Origin: SIG607 sp045648445
GTDB lineage: Bacteria > Bacillota > Clostridia > Oscillospirales > Acutalibacteraceae
NCBI GenBank assembly: GCA_045648445.1
Contig: JAZRNY010000022.1
Location: 124,001-188,000 of the forward strand
Reading direction: 5' to 3'
Length of the DNA: 64,000 nt
In this document: positions 15,161-24,895 of the stretch, one piece after another
How positions within the stretch are numbered: position 1 is the first letter of the stretch
How the letters are laid out: every line of letters begins with the position of its first letter
The notes under the pieces: model-generated
What the model was told of the DNA's origin: nothing
What the model saw: only the letters and a program-made list of their open reading frames with translations
The model's database searches: none
Program-made: the position numbers and the translations under genes

Positions 15161-16945
15161 TTATTTATCTTCTTTCATAACCTTAATTGCAAGGTCGTTG
15201 AGTTGGGCGGTATCTACCGTACCGGGAGCGCCTGACATAAGTTCGCTGCAGTTAGAAACCTTGGGGAATGCAACTACGTCTCTTAAAGAATCGCTTTCGG
15301 TAAGAAGCATACAAATTCTGTCAAGTCCGATTGCAAGACCGCCGTGAGGAGGTGCGCCGAAACGGAATGCATCGGTTAAGAAACCGAATTTTTCGTGAGC
15401 CTCTTCATCGGTAAGACCGAGCGCCTTGAACATTTGGTTTTGAAGCGCAGGGTCGGTAATTCTTATAGAACCGCTTGAAAGTTCAATGCCGTTCATTACA
15501 AGGTCATAAGCCTTTGCATAAACCTTGTCAGGTTCACTTTCAAGATATGGGATACACTCGTCAAGAGGCGAGGTAAAGGGATGGTGCATAGCATCCCAAT
15601 TGCCTGTGTCTTCGTTATATTCAAAGAACGGGAATTCGGTAATCCAAAGAGGCGCATAGGTGTTGGGGATAATTTCAAGACGTTTTGCAACGGTAAGTCT
15701 AAGATTGCCGAGAACAGAAAGAGCCAAACGCTTTTTATCGGCAATAATAAATACTACGTCGCCCTTTTCGCAACCGGTTTTATCCATAATAGCCTTAAAT
15801 TCATCTTCGGTTAAGAATTTCGAGAAAGCGCAGGTAGGAGTATCTTCGGCAAAACGAATAAATGCAAGTCCTTTTGCGCCCATACCTTTTGCTTCTTCGG
15901 TAAGTTTGTCAATTTCTTTTCTTGTATAAACGTTTGCGCCGCCTTTAGCACAAATTGCTCTAACACTGCCGCCGTTTTTTACGGTGTCGGCAAATACCGA
16001 AAATCCGCAGTTTTTAACGGTATCGGAAAGGTCGATAAGTTTCATATCAAAACGAATGTCGGGCTTATCGGAACCGTACTGTTCCATAGCGTCGGTAAAT
16101 TTAATACGAGGCAACGGTAAGGTAAGGTCAACGTTTAAAATTTCCTTAAATAAACGTTTCATATAACCTTCGGCAATGGCGAAAATGTCTTCCATTTCTA
16201 CAAAGGACATTTCCATATCAATCTGAGTAAATTCAGGCTGACGGTCAGCGCGTAGGTCTTCGTCGCGGTAGCAACGGGCAAGTTGCACGTAACGGTCAAA
16301 TCCCGAAAGCATCAAAAGCTGTTTGTATAATTGTGGGGATTGTGGCAGTGCGTAAAAACTTCCGTGATGAATACGGGAGGGAACAAGATAGTCTCTTGCG
16401 CCTTCGGGGGTGGATTTAATAAGTGTAGGAGTTTCAATCTCCAAAAATCCGTTTTCGTCAAAGTAATCGCGGGTAACCTTTGCAATACGGTGACGTGTCA
16501 TAATATTTTTTTGAAGTTTTTCGCGTCTTAAATCAAGGTATCTGAATTTTAAGCGAAGTTCTTCGTTAGCCTTTGTATCGTTGGTAATGTCAAAGGGAGG
16601 AGTTTCGGCTTTGCCTAAAATTTTAAGTGTGGTAACCTCGATTTCAATTTCGCCTGTGGGAATTTCTTTATTAACAGAAGAACGGCGGCGAACTTTACCC
16701 TGAGCCATAAGCACAAATTCACTTCTGACTGTGGTTGCCTTTTCGAAAACAGCCTTTTCGGTGTTGTCGTCAAAAGCAAGTTGTAAAATACCGGTTCTAT
16801 CTCTAAGGTCAATAAATATAAGACCGCCTAAATCTCTTTGACGTTGTGTCCAACCGCATACTACTACCTCTTTACCCTCGTCTTCGGGTCTTAAAGTACC
16901 GCAGTAGTGGGTGCGTTTTAGTGAATCCATTCTGTCAAGTGCCAT
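15161..16945 (-). CDS. aspS: Aspartyl-tRNA synthetase
   Basis: Charges tRNA(Asp). The bacterial-type enzyme (about 594 residues) has the OB-fold anticodon-binding domain (GGLIFIDLRDRTG), the class II motif 2 block (RCYRDEDLRADRQPEFTQID), the bacterial GAD insertion in the middle and motif 3 (GLAIGLDRICMLL). The frame opens at a GTG (16954), but the ATG at 16945 is correctly spaced from AAGGAT. It lies 19 nt downstream of hisS and is the last gene of the long minus-strand operon. The hisS-aspS pair is standard in Firmicutes. Confidence 0.97.
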   Translation of the reverse strand: MALDRMDSLKRTHYCGTLRPEDEGKEVVVCGWTQRQRDLGGLIFIDLRDRTGILQLAFDDNTEKAVFEKATTVRSEFVLMAQGKVRRRSSVNKEIPTGEIEIEVTTLKILGKAETPPFDITNDTKANEELRLKFRYLDLRREKLQKNIMTRHRIAKVTRDYFDENGFLEIETPTLIKSTPEGARDYLVPSRIHHGSFYALPQSPQLYKQLLMLSGFDRYVQLARCYRDEDLRADRQPEFTQIDMEMSFVEMEDIFAIAEGYMKRLFKEILNVDLTLPLPRIKFTDAMEQYGSDKPDIRFDMKLIDLSDTVKNCGFSVFADTVKNGGSVRAICAKGGANVYTRKEIDKLTEEAKGMGAKGLAFIRFAEDTPTCAFSKFLTEDEFKAIMDKTGCEKGDVVFIIADKKRLALSVLGNLRLTVAKRLEIIPNTYAPLWITEFPFFEYNEDTGNWDAMHHPFTSPLDECIPYLESEPDKVYAKAYDLVMNGIELSSGSIRITDPALQNQMFKALGLTDEEAHEKFGFLTDAFRFGAPPHGGLAIGLDRICMLLTESDSLRDVVAFPKVSNCSELMSGAPGTVDTAQLNDLAIKVMKEDK

Positions 16946-16964
16946 TTTTATCACCGTATCCTTA

Positions 16965-18218
16965 TTATAATACTGTTGTAATGTTGCTTATAAAGATTTC
17001 TTGTTCTTCGCCTGTTTCCATATTTTTAATGCGGATTAAACCGCTTTCAAGTTCGTTATCGCCGAGTACTACGCTGAAACGGGCGCCGATTTTGTTTGCA
17101 TAACGCATTTGGGCTTTAAGACCTCTGCCGCAAATATCGGTTTGAGCCGAAAATCCTTTTTCGCGCAGGTCTGAGCAAATAGCCAATGCCTTTAAATTAG
17201 CCTTTTCGCCCATAGGAGCAATATAAATATCGCAAATCGGTTTTTCGCCTATTTCTTTTTCGTTTGATTTAAGAACAAGCAAAAGACGTTCAATTCCCAT
17301 TGCAAAACCAAGGGAAGCGGTTGCAGGAGCGCCCATTTGCTCCATAAGACCGTCGTATCTTCCGCCGCCGCATACGGTTGACTGCGCACCTATATCACCG
17401 CTGACAAATTCAAAAACGGTTCTGGTGTAATAGTCAAGACCGCGTACGATTGTGGGATTAACTGTATATTCAATGCCCATTTCATTAAGTCCTGATTTAA
17501 CTGCCTCAAAGTGATTTGCGCATTCGTCGCAAAGATAGTTTATCATAACGGGCGCATCTTTGGCAATATCAGAACAAACGGGAGATTTGCAGTCAAGTAT
17601 ACGCATTGGGTTTCTGTCAAGACGGTCCTTGCAGGTTTCGCACAAATTTTCCTTTTTACTTTCAAAGTATTCCTTTAAAGCCTTGTGATAAACTGCTCGG
17701 CAGGTAGGACAGCCAATAGAATTTATTTCAAGGCTGAGTTTATCAAGACCGATACCCTTTAAAACACTGTTTGCAAGAGAAATAACTTCAGCATCAGCGC
17801 TTGGTGAGGCTGCGCCTATACATTCAACACCGAACTGGTGAAATTCTCTAAGTCTTCCTGCCTGAGGCTTTTCATAGCGGTAACATCCGCCGATATAACA
17901 AACCTTTTGAGGTAAACTCTGATTATAAAGACCGTTTTCGATAACGCTTCTTATAACACCTGCCGTAAGTTCGGGACGAAGTGTAATACTTCTGCCACCC
18001 TTATCGTTAAAGGTGTACATTTCCTTTTGAACAACGTCGGTGGTGTCTCCTACGCTTCTTTGGAAAACTTCGGTATGCTCAAAAACGGGAACTCTTATTT
18101 CCTTAAAGCCGTAAAGAGCGGCGGTGCTGAGCATTTTCTTTTCAACGAATTGCCAAACGTGGCTTTCTTCGGGCAATACGTCGTTTGTGCCCTTTATGGC
18201 ACGGTTAATATCGTTCAT
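16965..18218 (-). CDS. hisS: Histidyl-tRNA synthetase
   Basis: Charges tRNA(His). The 417-residue class II synthetase has the KGTNDVLPEE N-terminus, motif 2 (CYRYEKPQAGRLREFHQFGVE), histidine-binding RGLDYYTRTVFEF and GGGRYDGL, and a C-terminal anticodon-binding domain. Length is normal. It sits between mgsA (35 nt upstream) and aspS. Confidence 0.97.
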   Translation of the reverse strand: MNDINRAIKGTNDVLPEESHVWQFVEKKMLSTAALYGFKEIRVPVFEHTEVFQRSVGDTTDVVQKEMYTFNDKGGRSITLRPELTAGVIRSVIENGLYNQSLPQKVCYIGGCYRYEKPQAGRLREFHQFGVECIGAASPSADAEVISLANSVLKGIGLDKLSLEINSIGCPTCRAVYHKALKEYFESKKENLCETCKDRLDRNPMRILDCKSPVCSDIAKDAPVMINYLCDECANHFEAVKSGLNEMGIEYTVNPTIVRGLDYYTRTVFEFVSGDIGAQSTVCGGGRYDGLMEQMGAPATASLGFAMGIERLLLVLKSNEKEIGEKPICDIYIAPMGEKANLKALAICSDLREKGFSAQTDICGRGLKAQMRYANKIGARFSVVLGDNELESGLIRIKNMETGEEQEIFISNITTVL

Positions 18219-18253
18219 TTGTATTCCTCCGGTGGAAAGAGCATAAAGTTCTT

Positions 18254-18652
18254 TTAGTTTTTCATATATTCGCGCCAGTCAAGGTCACCGCGTTCAAGAC
18301 CGTGAATGAGCATTTCGGCAGTGGCAATATTGGTGGCAACGGGTATGTTGTGCACGTCGCAAAGACGAAGTAACGCAGTTTCGTCGGGCTCGTGAGGTTT
18401 GGGGTTAAGAGGGTCTCTGAAAAGAAGAACGAGGTCGATTTCGTTACAACCGATACGGGATGCAATCTGCTGACTTCCGCCCTGACTTCCTCCTAAAAAG
18501 CGTATAATGTTTAGTCCGGTGGCTTCGGTAACTGTTTTTCCCGTAGCACCTGTGGCTAAAAGTGTATGTCGTGACAAAATACCGCAATAAGCGATACAAA
18601 ACTGAACCATAAGTTCTTTTTTGGCGTCGTGAGCAATCAATGCAATGTTCAT
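18254..18652 (-). CDS. mgsA: Methylglyoxal synthase
   Basis: Converts dihydroxyacetone phosphate to methylglyoxal and phosphate, a bypass of lower glycolysis that relieves phosphosugar stress. The 132-residue product starts MNIALIAHDAKK and contains the phosphate-binding ATGATGKTV, SQGGSQQIA, the catalytic-Asp segment LLFRDPL and PHEPDETALLRLCDVHNIPVATN. An in-frame upstream extension (to 18682) is not needed; the ATG at 18652 gives the canonical N-terminus. It is placed between minD and hisS in the long operon. Confidence 0.95.
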   Translation of the reverse strand: MNIALIAHDAKKELMVQFCIAYCGILSRHTLLATGATGKTVTEATGLNIIRFLGGSQGGSQQIASRIGCNEIDLVLLFRDPLNPKPHEPDETALLRLCDVHNIPVATNIATAEMLIHGLERGDLDWREYMKN

Positions 18653-18764
18653 AAAAATCACTATATCCTTTCTCCGCCACAAAAAGCAAAGGATAATTTT
18701 TTAAGTATAATTATCATTGCAGTTGTGTTACGGTTACCACTTTGTTGCGAGTGGCGCGCTGATT

Positions 18765-19499
18765 TTATATTTTTTTCGCCTTGGGCAAGGGCAGTTCCTC
18801 GCCGTAAATACGCTTAACAATTCTGTTAACGGCTTTTATACTTTTGCCTTTTTTGCAAAGTTTTCCCTTTGCCTGAGAAAGAGGCAAGTTAATATCGGTG
18901 GGAATTATACCGATAAGTCGTACGCGTGAAGTGTCAATAATATCGTCAATACCGCTGTAAATTCCGTTTTTTATATAGGAATATTCAAAACGGTTAATTA
19001 TAAGGCGGTTATATATTTTTCCTATGTTACATAAACTGTCGGCAATAAAACCTGCATCCCTAATGCTGACGGGGTCGGGGCCGGTTACGGTTATAAAACG
19101 CGTTGTGTCGGGCATTTGTTTATATAAACGCATATCAATTCCGGCAGGGAAATCGACGAAAACCGCATCAAATTCACCTGCAAGTTTTTTAATAAGCGAA
19201 CAAAATTCTTCTTCGTCAATTAAATCGCGTGAAGACGGGGCAGGAAGAAGATAAAGATTTTGATTTTCGGGTATTTTATAAAGAGCGCTGTAAAGGTCTT
19301 CGCCCTTTAAAACGTCAGAAATATCAAGAAGGATATTTTCGCTGACACCAAGCATTATGTCAAGACATCTAAGCCCTTCGTCAAGGTCAACAAGAACTAC
19401 TTTTTTGTTAAGTTTTGCGGTTGCTGCCGCAAGGCAGGTGGCAACGGTAGATTTACCTACTCCGCCTTTACCTGAAGTAATGGCAAAAACGTTATTCAT
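18765..19499 (-). CDS. minD: MinD-like septum-site ATPase
   Basis: A ParA/MinD family ATPase (244 residues) with deviant Walker A SGKGGVGKST (residues 9-18), the VDLDEGLRCLD switch and VFVDFPAGID as the Walker B region. The C-terminus ends with an amphipathic basic segment (IKAVNRIVKRIYGEE) as expected of MinD, which uses it to bind membrane and position the division septum. It follows mrdA by 60 nt in an mreBCD-mrdA-minD order; no minC or minE lies next to it. MinD is favoured over flagellar FlhG because of the mre context. Confidence 0.85.
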   Translation of the reverse strand: MNNVFAITSGKGGVGKSTVATCLAAATAKLNKKVVLVDLDEGLRCLDIMLGVSENILLDISDVLKGEDLYSALYKIPENQNLYLLPAPSSRDLIDEEEFCSLIKKLAGEFDAVFVDFPAGIDMRLYKQMPDTTRFITVTGPDPVSIRDAGFIADSLCNIGKIYNRLIINRFEYSYIKNGIYSGIDDIIDTSRVRLIGIIPTDINLPLSQAKGKLCKKGKSIKAVNRIVKRIYGEELPLPKAKKI

Positions 19500-19559
19500 A
19501 AAGGGCTTTCACCTCCAATTTAATCGATTTATTATATCATAATGTGTTTTTAATGTCAA

Positions 19560-21533
19560 TTATCTAAGGGGAGTATAGGTGGGAAGATTGTCCACCGAAA
19601 TTTCACCCGAAAAGAAGTATGCGTCAAGGGCTGCTTTAACAATACTACCTGCAGCAAAACCCGAATTACCGTGTTCCAAAACAACGGCAATGGCAATTTC
19701 AGGATTTTCAAAGGGGGCAAATGCAATAAATACGCTGTGGTCAATACCCTTGTTCTGACTGGTACCGGTTTTACCGCCCACCTTAATGGCATAGTGGGAA
19801 AATACGCTACTGCCCGTACCGTCTTCGGTAACCGAAAGCATACCTTTTTTAACCGAATTAAGCGCAGTATCGCTTATTTTGATTTGTTCAACCACTTCGC
19901 CCTGCAAGGAACTGTAGGTTTCCTTTAAATCGTAAGAAACGATGCTGTTAATAAGTTTAGCCTTATACCTTGTTCCGCCGTTGGCAAGGGTAGAGGTATA
20001 AACGGCAAGTTGCAAAGGAGTAAATGCATTCTTTTGTCCTATGGCAATCTGCAGAGTGTCACCGCTTCCTTCGTTAACGTCGGCAAGAATACCTGCGCTG
20101 TCGGAAATTTCAACACCCGTTAAAGAACCAAGACCGAAAGAACTAAAGTAACTTGTTAGTTTAGATGCGCCAACACGTCTGCCCGTTTCAAAAAAGTAAT
20201 AGTTACAAGATTTTGCAAGGGCTGTTGTAAGACCTATTGAGCCGTGCACCTTCATACAGGAAGGCGTATAATCGTGGAAATATTTATATTTACCCTGACA
20301 GGTTATATATTCGCCGGGGTTTAAAACGGAATTGTCAATACCTGCTATTGCAACCAGCGGTTTTATGGTAGAACCAATAGGATATATACCCTGAAAAGCG
20401 CGGTTAATAAGCGGATTGTTGGGCGCATCAAGCAAAGATTGATAATCTTCCTTATAGGTTTTCATATCAAAGGTGGGGTGGTTGGCAGAAGCGTAAATGG
20501 CGCCTGTTTTAATGTTCATAACCACCGCCGCGCCGCCGGTACAGTGACCGCCGTTTGCATTAAGATTAATAATGGTATCGCTAAGGGCAGACTGAACGCT
20601 GTCCTGAATGGCTTTATCAATGTTTAAAATTACGGTTTTTCCGGGTATTGGTTCTTTTGTAATAACGCTGTCTATAATGTTTCCGTTTTCGTCTATATAA
20701 TAGGTGATTTCACCGTCGGTACCGTGAAGCATTTCTTCAGCATAGGCTTCAATACCGCTTTTGCCTACTTTGTCGTTATAAGAATAGCCTTTGTCTTTAA
20801 GTTCTTCCCATTCTTCTGCGTAAATTGAACCAACCGAGCCAATAAGATGGGGCGCAAGGTCGGTGTCAACGTATTCTCTAAAGGGTACGGTTTCAACCGT
20901 AATTCCGTCCAGTAAAAAATGGGCTTCGCTAACCTTTTGCATAACAAAATAAGGCACGTCTTCAGCAAACACATAGGGGTTGGCTATAGAAAAATCCATA
21001 GCAGTCATACTGTACCTTACACCCATAATGGTACGGGCGTCTGCCTTTGAATAGGCAGAAAGGTCGTAGGTTTCGGTAAGTTTATCAAAAACGTTATCGC
21101 TGGAAGCATAATGCGCAAGACCGATTGAAGTAAGAAAACTGTCTTTAAGGTCTTCGGTATATCCGAAGGGAGCAGTTTTTGTAAGGGGGAGTTTGTCGGT
21201 CCATTCAACCTGATTTTCACTTAAATATTTACAAAGAACCAAAATAGTATCGTTTAATTTTTCTTTGTTAATATAGGCGCTGTTGAAAACAATGTTATAT
21301 CCCTCGCGGTTTACGGCGATTTCTCGTCCGCAATTGTCAAGAATTTCTCCGCGTGGCGCCTTTAGTGTGGCGGTACGCATGGTAACGCCTTCGGACTGAG
21401 TTATATATTTGTTTGCGTTAACAACGCCCAAAGAAAAAAGTCTTATACTGCTTATTGCAATAATAACTGCAAGAAAACAGGCAAGAGCGTTTATTCGCGC
21501 GTTTTTATTCTTGGCAAATGGCAAGGGATTCAC
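19560..21533 (-). CDS. mrdA: Penicillin-binding protein 2, elongasome transpeptidase
   Basis: Class B PBP that crosslinks peptidoglycan during rod elongation with MreBCD and RodA. One N-terminal membrane helix (about residues 14-38), a PBP dimerisation/pedestal domain starting with KAPRGEILDNCGREIA, and a complete transpeptidase with S388-T-I-K391, S442-C-N444 and K588-T-G590. Length 657 is normal. It lies immediately downstream of mreD (21 nt). Confidence 0.95.
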   Translation of the reverse strand: MNPLPFAKNKNARINALACFLAVIIAISSIRLFSLGVVNANKYITQSEGVTMRTATLKAPRGEILDNCGREIAVNREGYNIVFNSAYINKEKLNDTILVLCKYLSENQVEWTDKLPLTKTAPFGYTEDLKDSFLTSIGLAHYASSDNVFDKLTETYDLSAYSKADARTIMGVRYSMTAMDFSIANPYVFAEDVPYFVMQKVSEAHFLLDGITVETVPFREYVDTDLAPHLIGSVGSIYAEEWEELKDKGYSYNDKVGKSGIEAYAEEMLHGTDGEITYYIDENGNIIDSVITKEPIPGKTVILNIDKAIQDSVQSALSDTIINLNANGGHCTGGAAVVMNIKTGAIYASANHPTFDMKTYKEDYQSLLDAPNNPLINRAFQGIYPIGSTIKPLVAIAGIDNSVLNPGEYITCQGKYKYFHDYTPSCMKVHGSIGLTTALAKSCNYYFFETGRRVGASKLTSYFSSFGLGSLTGVEISDSAGILADVNEGSGDTLQIAIGQKNAFTPLQLAVYTSTLANGGTRYKAKLINSIVSYDLKETYSSLQGEVVEQIKISDTALNSVKKGMLSVTEDGTGSSVFSHYAIKVGGKTGTSQNKGIDHSVFIAFAPFENPEIAIAVVLEHGNSGFAAGSIVKAALDAYFFSGEISVDNLPTYTPLR

Positions 21534-21554
21534 CTCTTTTCGATAAAAGTAATG

Positions 21555-22058
21555 TTATTTTTTCTCTTTATGAAGTCTTTTTTCTAAAAAGTAAAGAGGA
21601 ACTATAAAAACAAGTGTGTATACGGCGCCGGGGGTTAAATTCCATAAAAGGTAGTAAACCTTTCCCTGAACGTCGGGAATAATGGCGTAAAGCAACCATT
21701 TTACTCCAAAGTAGCCTATTTCGCTAAGCAGAGTAAGGGTAATGGCGGCGGGTAAATTTCGGTTAAAAATACTTTTTGCAAGAAGCCCTGCAATAAAGCC
21801 GATAAGCATAAAGGTAATGGTATTAAAAACCGAGGAAGATGCGGTAACGGCATCCATGGCAAAACCGCAACAAAGACCGAAAAGCAGTCCCGTAAGTTCA
21901 TTATAAAACATAGCAACCGCTACGGTAATAGGTAAAAGTATTATGGGGGATGCGCCCTTTATCGTTATGTCAATAAGTCCCGTATAGTGAAACAAATAAA
22001 CAATGGCGGCAAGCACTATTTCGTTAACGGGAACCCTTCTTTTTTTCTCGATAAACAT
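21555..22058 (-). CDS. mreD: Rod shape-determining protein MreD
   Basis: A 167-residue multi-pass membrane protein (about five predicted helices) starting MFIEKKRR, in the invariant place between mreC and mrdA. MreD links MreC to the MreB/RodA/PBP2 elongation machinery. Sequence motifs in MreD are weak; the gene order makes the call secure. Confidence 0.9.
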   Translation of the reverse strand: MFIEKKRRVPVNEIVLAAIVYLFHYTGLIDITIKGASPIILLPITVAVAMFYNELTGLLFGLCCGFAMDAVTASSSVFNTITFMLIGFIAGLLAKSIFNRNLPAAITLTLLSEIGYFGVKWLLYAIIPDVQGKVYYLLWNLTPGAVYTLVFIVPLYFLEKRLHKEKK

Positions 22059-22060
22059 AA

Positions 22061-22921
22061 TTATTCACCAAGTTCGCTGCCAAGCGCGCCCTGACCTTCA
22101 AATTTGGTTATAACCATAACCTTGCTTATTTTTTTAAAGTCGACAAAGGGGGTGACGCTTGAATAAAGAGAAGAAGTATAGGTGTCGCTTTTTATGGTTT
22201 CAACGGTGCCTATTAAAAGACCTTGTGGGAAAAGTCCCTCGCCCGAAGTTACAACGGTATCGCCTACTGCAACCTGACAGTCGCGTGAAAGATTATAGAG
22301 TTTAATCTTTCCCTTTGCCGCAAAATCGGCAGCGCCCGAAATAATACCTGCATCTCCTGAACGGCTGTCGGTAGCCCCTGCAACAATTTCGGGAGAAAGC
22401 AAAGTTGTAACCTTGCTGGTTGTAAGACCAACCTTGCTTATATAACCAACAAGGCTGTTGCCTACAATAACGGGGTCGTATTGTTCAATACCGTGAGCGC
22501 TTCCCTTATTTATAACAAAGGATAAATAAAGGTCGTCTTTGTCCACCGAAATAAGTTTTGCATCGGCAAAGGCAAAATCGGGATTATTATCCTTTATCTC
22601 AAGATAATCTTTATAAAATTCGTTTTGTCTTAAAGTTTCCTCTAAATCGGCGCTTTGTTTTCTTAAAGCATCATTTTCTTCCTTTAGTTTTTGGTTTTCT
22701 AAAAGAAGTTCGTTGCCGTCGTTATATTTTTTTTCAAAGTTATCAATAGCATTTGAAATACCGGTGGCTAAACTTTGAAAAGGCGCAATTATAGTGCCTA
22801 AAAGTCCGGAACCGGGGGAAAGCACTCCGCCGATAATTCTAACGGCAATACAAAGTGCTAAAACGGCGGCTATAACCGAAAGACAAATCCTGAATTTTTT
22901 TGTGCGCAGGAAAAAACGCAT
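22061..22921 (-). CDS. mreC: Rod shape-determining protein MreC
   Basis: A bitopic membrane protein of 286 residues: basic N-terminus, one membrane helix (about 11-35), a coiled coil (NELLLENQKLKEENDALRKQ region, about 68-105) and two beta-barrel modules with VINKGSAHGIEQYDPVI and VVTSGEGLFPQGLLIGTV. It regulates PBP2 in the elongasome and lies between mreB (13 nt) and mreD (2 nt). Confidence 0.95.
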   Translation of the reverse strand: MRFFLRTKKFRICLSVIAAVLALCIAVRIIGGVLSPGSGLLGTIIAPFQSLATGISNAIDNFEKKYNDGNELLLENQKLKEENDALRKQSADLEETLRQNEFYKDYLEIKDNNPDFAFADAKLISVDKDDLYLSFVINKGSAHGIEQYDPVIVGNSLVGYISKVGLTTSKVTTLLSPEIVAGATDSRSGDAGIISGAADFAAKGKIKLYNLSRDCQVAVGDTVVTSGEGLFPQGLLIGTVETIKSDTYTSSLYSSVTPFVDFKKISKVMVITKFEGQGALGSELGE

Positions 22922-22934
22922 AGCAATTTATCTC

Positions 22935-23954
22935 CTATCTAAAGCGTTTTCCGTGACGGAATACGTAATTTTCAAAACCGCTGCTGCCGTCAAGTCTTTT
23001 TGCAGTACCTAAAACAACGCAGTCAATGGGATTTTCTGCAACCTGAACCGGCATACCTGTTTCTTTGGAAATAAGTTCTGCAAGACCGCGGAGCATTGAA
23101 GTTCCGCCCGTAAGAGTAATGCCTCTGTCAATAATGTCGGCGCTAAGTTCGGGGGGAGTTTTTTCAAGGGTAATTCTAACGGTATCAACAATCTGTCTTA
23201 TAACGTCTGCCATGGCATCTCTTACTTCGGCAGAGGAAATTTCTATGTTTTTGGGAAGACCGTCTACAAGGTTTCTGCCTCGTACTTCAATGACCTTTTC
23301 GTCTTCATAAGGCAGGGCAGAACCGATTTCAATTTTAATTTGCTCGGCGGTGCGTTCTCCTATAAGCAGATTATGTTTTCTTTTTACGTACTGAATAATG
23401 GCTTGGTCAAGGTCGTCACCCGCTTGACGAAGCGACTGACTGGTAACGATGTCACCAAGAGAAATAACGGCAACGTCGGTAGTACCTCCGCCAATATCGG
23501 CAACCATATTACCTGCCGCGTCCCAAATGGGAAGACCTGCGCCAACAGCCGCTGCCATCGGTTCTTCTATAAGGTCAATTTCGGATGCGCCTGCAGTTTT
23601 TGCCGCATCATAAACTGCGCGGCTTTCAACTTCGGTAACACCTGCAGGAATACAAAGAACCATTCTTACTCTTGAAAAAAGAGAACCCTTTTGAGCCTGA
23701 CTTATAAATCTTTTAAGCATAGCCGCAGTAACTTCAAAGTCGGCAATAACACCGTCTTTAAGCGGACGAACGGCAATAATCGAACCGGGAGTTCTTCCTA
23801 TCATAGCCTTTGCTTCGCTGCCTACTGCTCTTACTGCATCGTTTCTTACGTCGTAAGCAACAACCGAAGGCTCTCTCATAATAATTCCTTTGCCCTTTAC
23901 GCAAACCAGAGTGGTAGCGCTGCCAAGGTCAACACCTATATCTCTTGTGAACAT
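22935..23954 (-). CDS. mreB: Rod shape-determining protein MreB
   Basis: Bacterial actin that orients cell-wall elongation. The 339-residue protein has the actin-fold signatures DLGSATTLVCVKGKGII (phosphate 1), VADIGGGTTDVAVISLG (phosphate 2) and TGGTSMLRGL (adenosine loop), and the N-terminal MFTRDIGVDLG start. It is followed by mreC, mreD, mrdA and minD. Confidence 0.97.
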   Translation of the reverse strand: MFTRDIGVDLGSATTLVCVKGKGIIMREPSVVAYDVRNDAVRAVGSEAKAMIGRTPGSIIAVRPLKDGVIADFEVTAAMLKRFISQAQKGSLFSRVRMVLCIPAGVTEVESRAVYDAAKTAGASEIDLIEEPMAAAVGAGLPIWDAAGNMVADIGGGTTDVAVISLGDIVTSQSLRQAGDDLDQAIIQYVKRKHNLLIGERTAEQIKIEIGSALPYEDEKVIEVRGRNLVDGLPKNIEISSAEVRDAMADVIRQIVDTVRITLEKTPPELSADIIDRGITLTGGTSMLRGLAELISKETGMPVQVAENPIDCVVLGTAKRLDGSSGFENYVFRHGKRFR

Positions 23955-23957
23955 AAT

Positions 23958-24890
23958 TTATTCTCCCTCTTTACTTTTTGTTGCGGGTATGTTTTTGGTA
24001 TTTTTCGGAATAAGGAAACTAACGGCGGAGTGCAGATTTTCAATAGTTATGGTTTCCTTAGGTGGTATATGCTCTCCGTCAAGGGTCCAGTCAATATTTC
24101 CTGCGTCTTCGAAAACAACCTTTTTGGCTTGGAAAAATTCAATTCCCTTTGCTTTAAAATCCTTTTTAAGAATGGCGGAAACTGCCGACTGAAGTTCAAC
24201 TATATTTGAAGGATAACGAATAAGCAACACTTCAAAAAGTCCGTCGCCCAGTTCTACCAAAGCCTCTTTATAGTGAACTACACCGCCTACAGACAAAGAA
24301 TTTGATACGGTACCGAATATAAAATCGCCCTCAACTTCCTGTCCGTCACAGGTAACCTTTAAATGATAAGGACGGATACTGCCTAAAGTTTTAATGCCTT
24401 CAAAAAGATAAGCAATTTTGCCAAGCATATTTTTGGCTGCCTGAGGCGCCGAATAGGAAGCCTCGGTAAAGGCGCCGAAAGAGGCGGTATATGAAAAATA
24501 ATGGTCGTCGAATTTGCCTATATCAAGAGGAACGAGATTGTCGTCCAACAGGTCAATGGCAGCCTTTTTCATATTGCGTGAAATTTTAAGACCGCCCGAC
24601 CATTCGTTAAGGGTACCTGCAGGAATATATCCGAGTTTAAATTGGTTTTTATTCTGCATAAGACCGGTTATAACTTCGTTAAGGGTTCCGTCACCGCCGC
24701 AACATACTACCATTTCATATTCACCTGAAATGGCTGCCGCCTGAACTGTAGCGTCACCTCTTTGGTCGGTAAGATGAACGGTAACGTCGTAACCGCCGTC
24801 GGAAAATACCTGAACGATAGGATAAAGTTGAGTTTTGATTTTACCTGTACCTGAACAGGGGTTAGCAATAAGATAAAGTTTCTTTTTCAT
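23958..24890 (-). CDS. Diacylglycerol/lipid kinase family protein (YegS/DgkB type)
   Basis: A 310-residue DAGK-catalytic-domain protein: NPCSGTGKIK, VVCCGGDGTLNEVITGL with the GGDGT nucleotide site, YIPAGTLNEW (normally G-T-x-N-D) and the C-terminal beta domain with LDGEH. Members phosphorylate diacylglycerol or related lipids at the membrane, returning diacylglycerol from lipoteichoic-acid synthesis to phospholipid. The frame opens at a GTG (24899) inside the tsaD stop, but the ATG at 24890 is properly spaced from AAGGTGA. Substrate not determinable from sequence. Confidence 0.88.
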   Translation of the reverse strand: MKKKLYLIANPCSGTGKIKTQLYPIVQVFSDGGYDVTVHLTDQRGDATVQAAAISGEYEMVVCCGGDGTLNEVITGLMQNKNQFKLGYIPAGTLNEWSGGLKISRNMKKAAIDLLDDNLVPLDIGKFDDHYFSYTASFGAFTEASYSAPQAAKNMLGKIAYLFEGIKTLGSIRPYHLKVTCDGQEVEGDFIFGTVSNSLSVGGVVHYKEALVELGDGLFEVLLIRYPSNIVELQSAVSAILKKDFKAKGIEFFQAKKVVFEDAGNIDWTLDGEHIPPKETITIENLHSAVSFLIPKNTKNIPATKSKEGE

Positions 24891-24895
24891 AATTA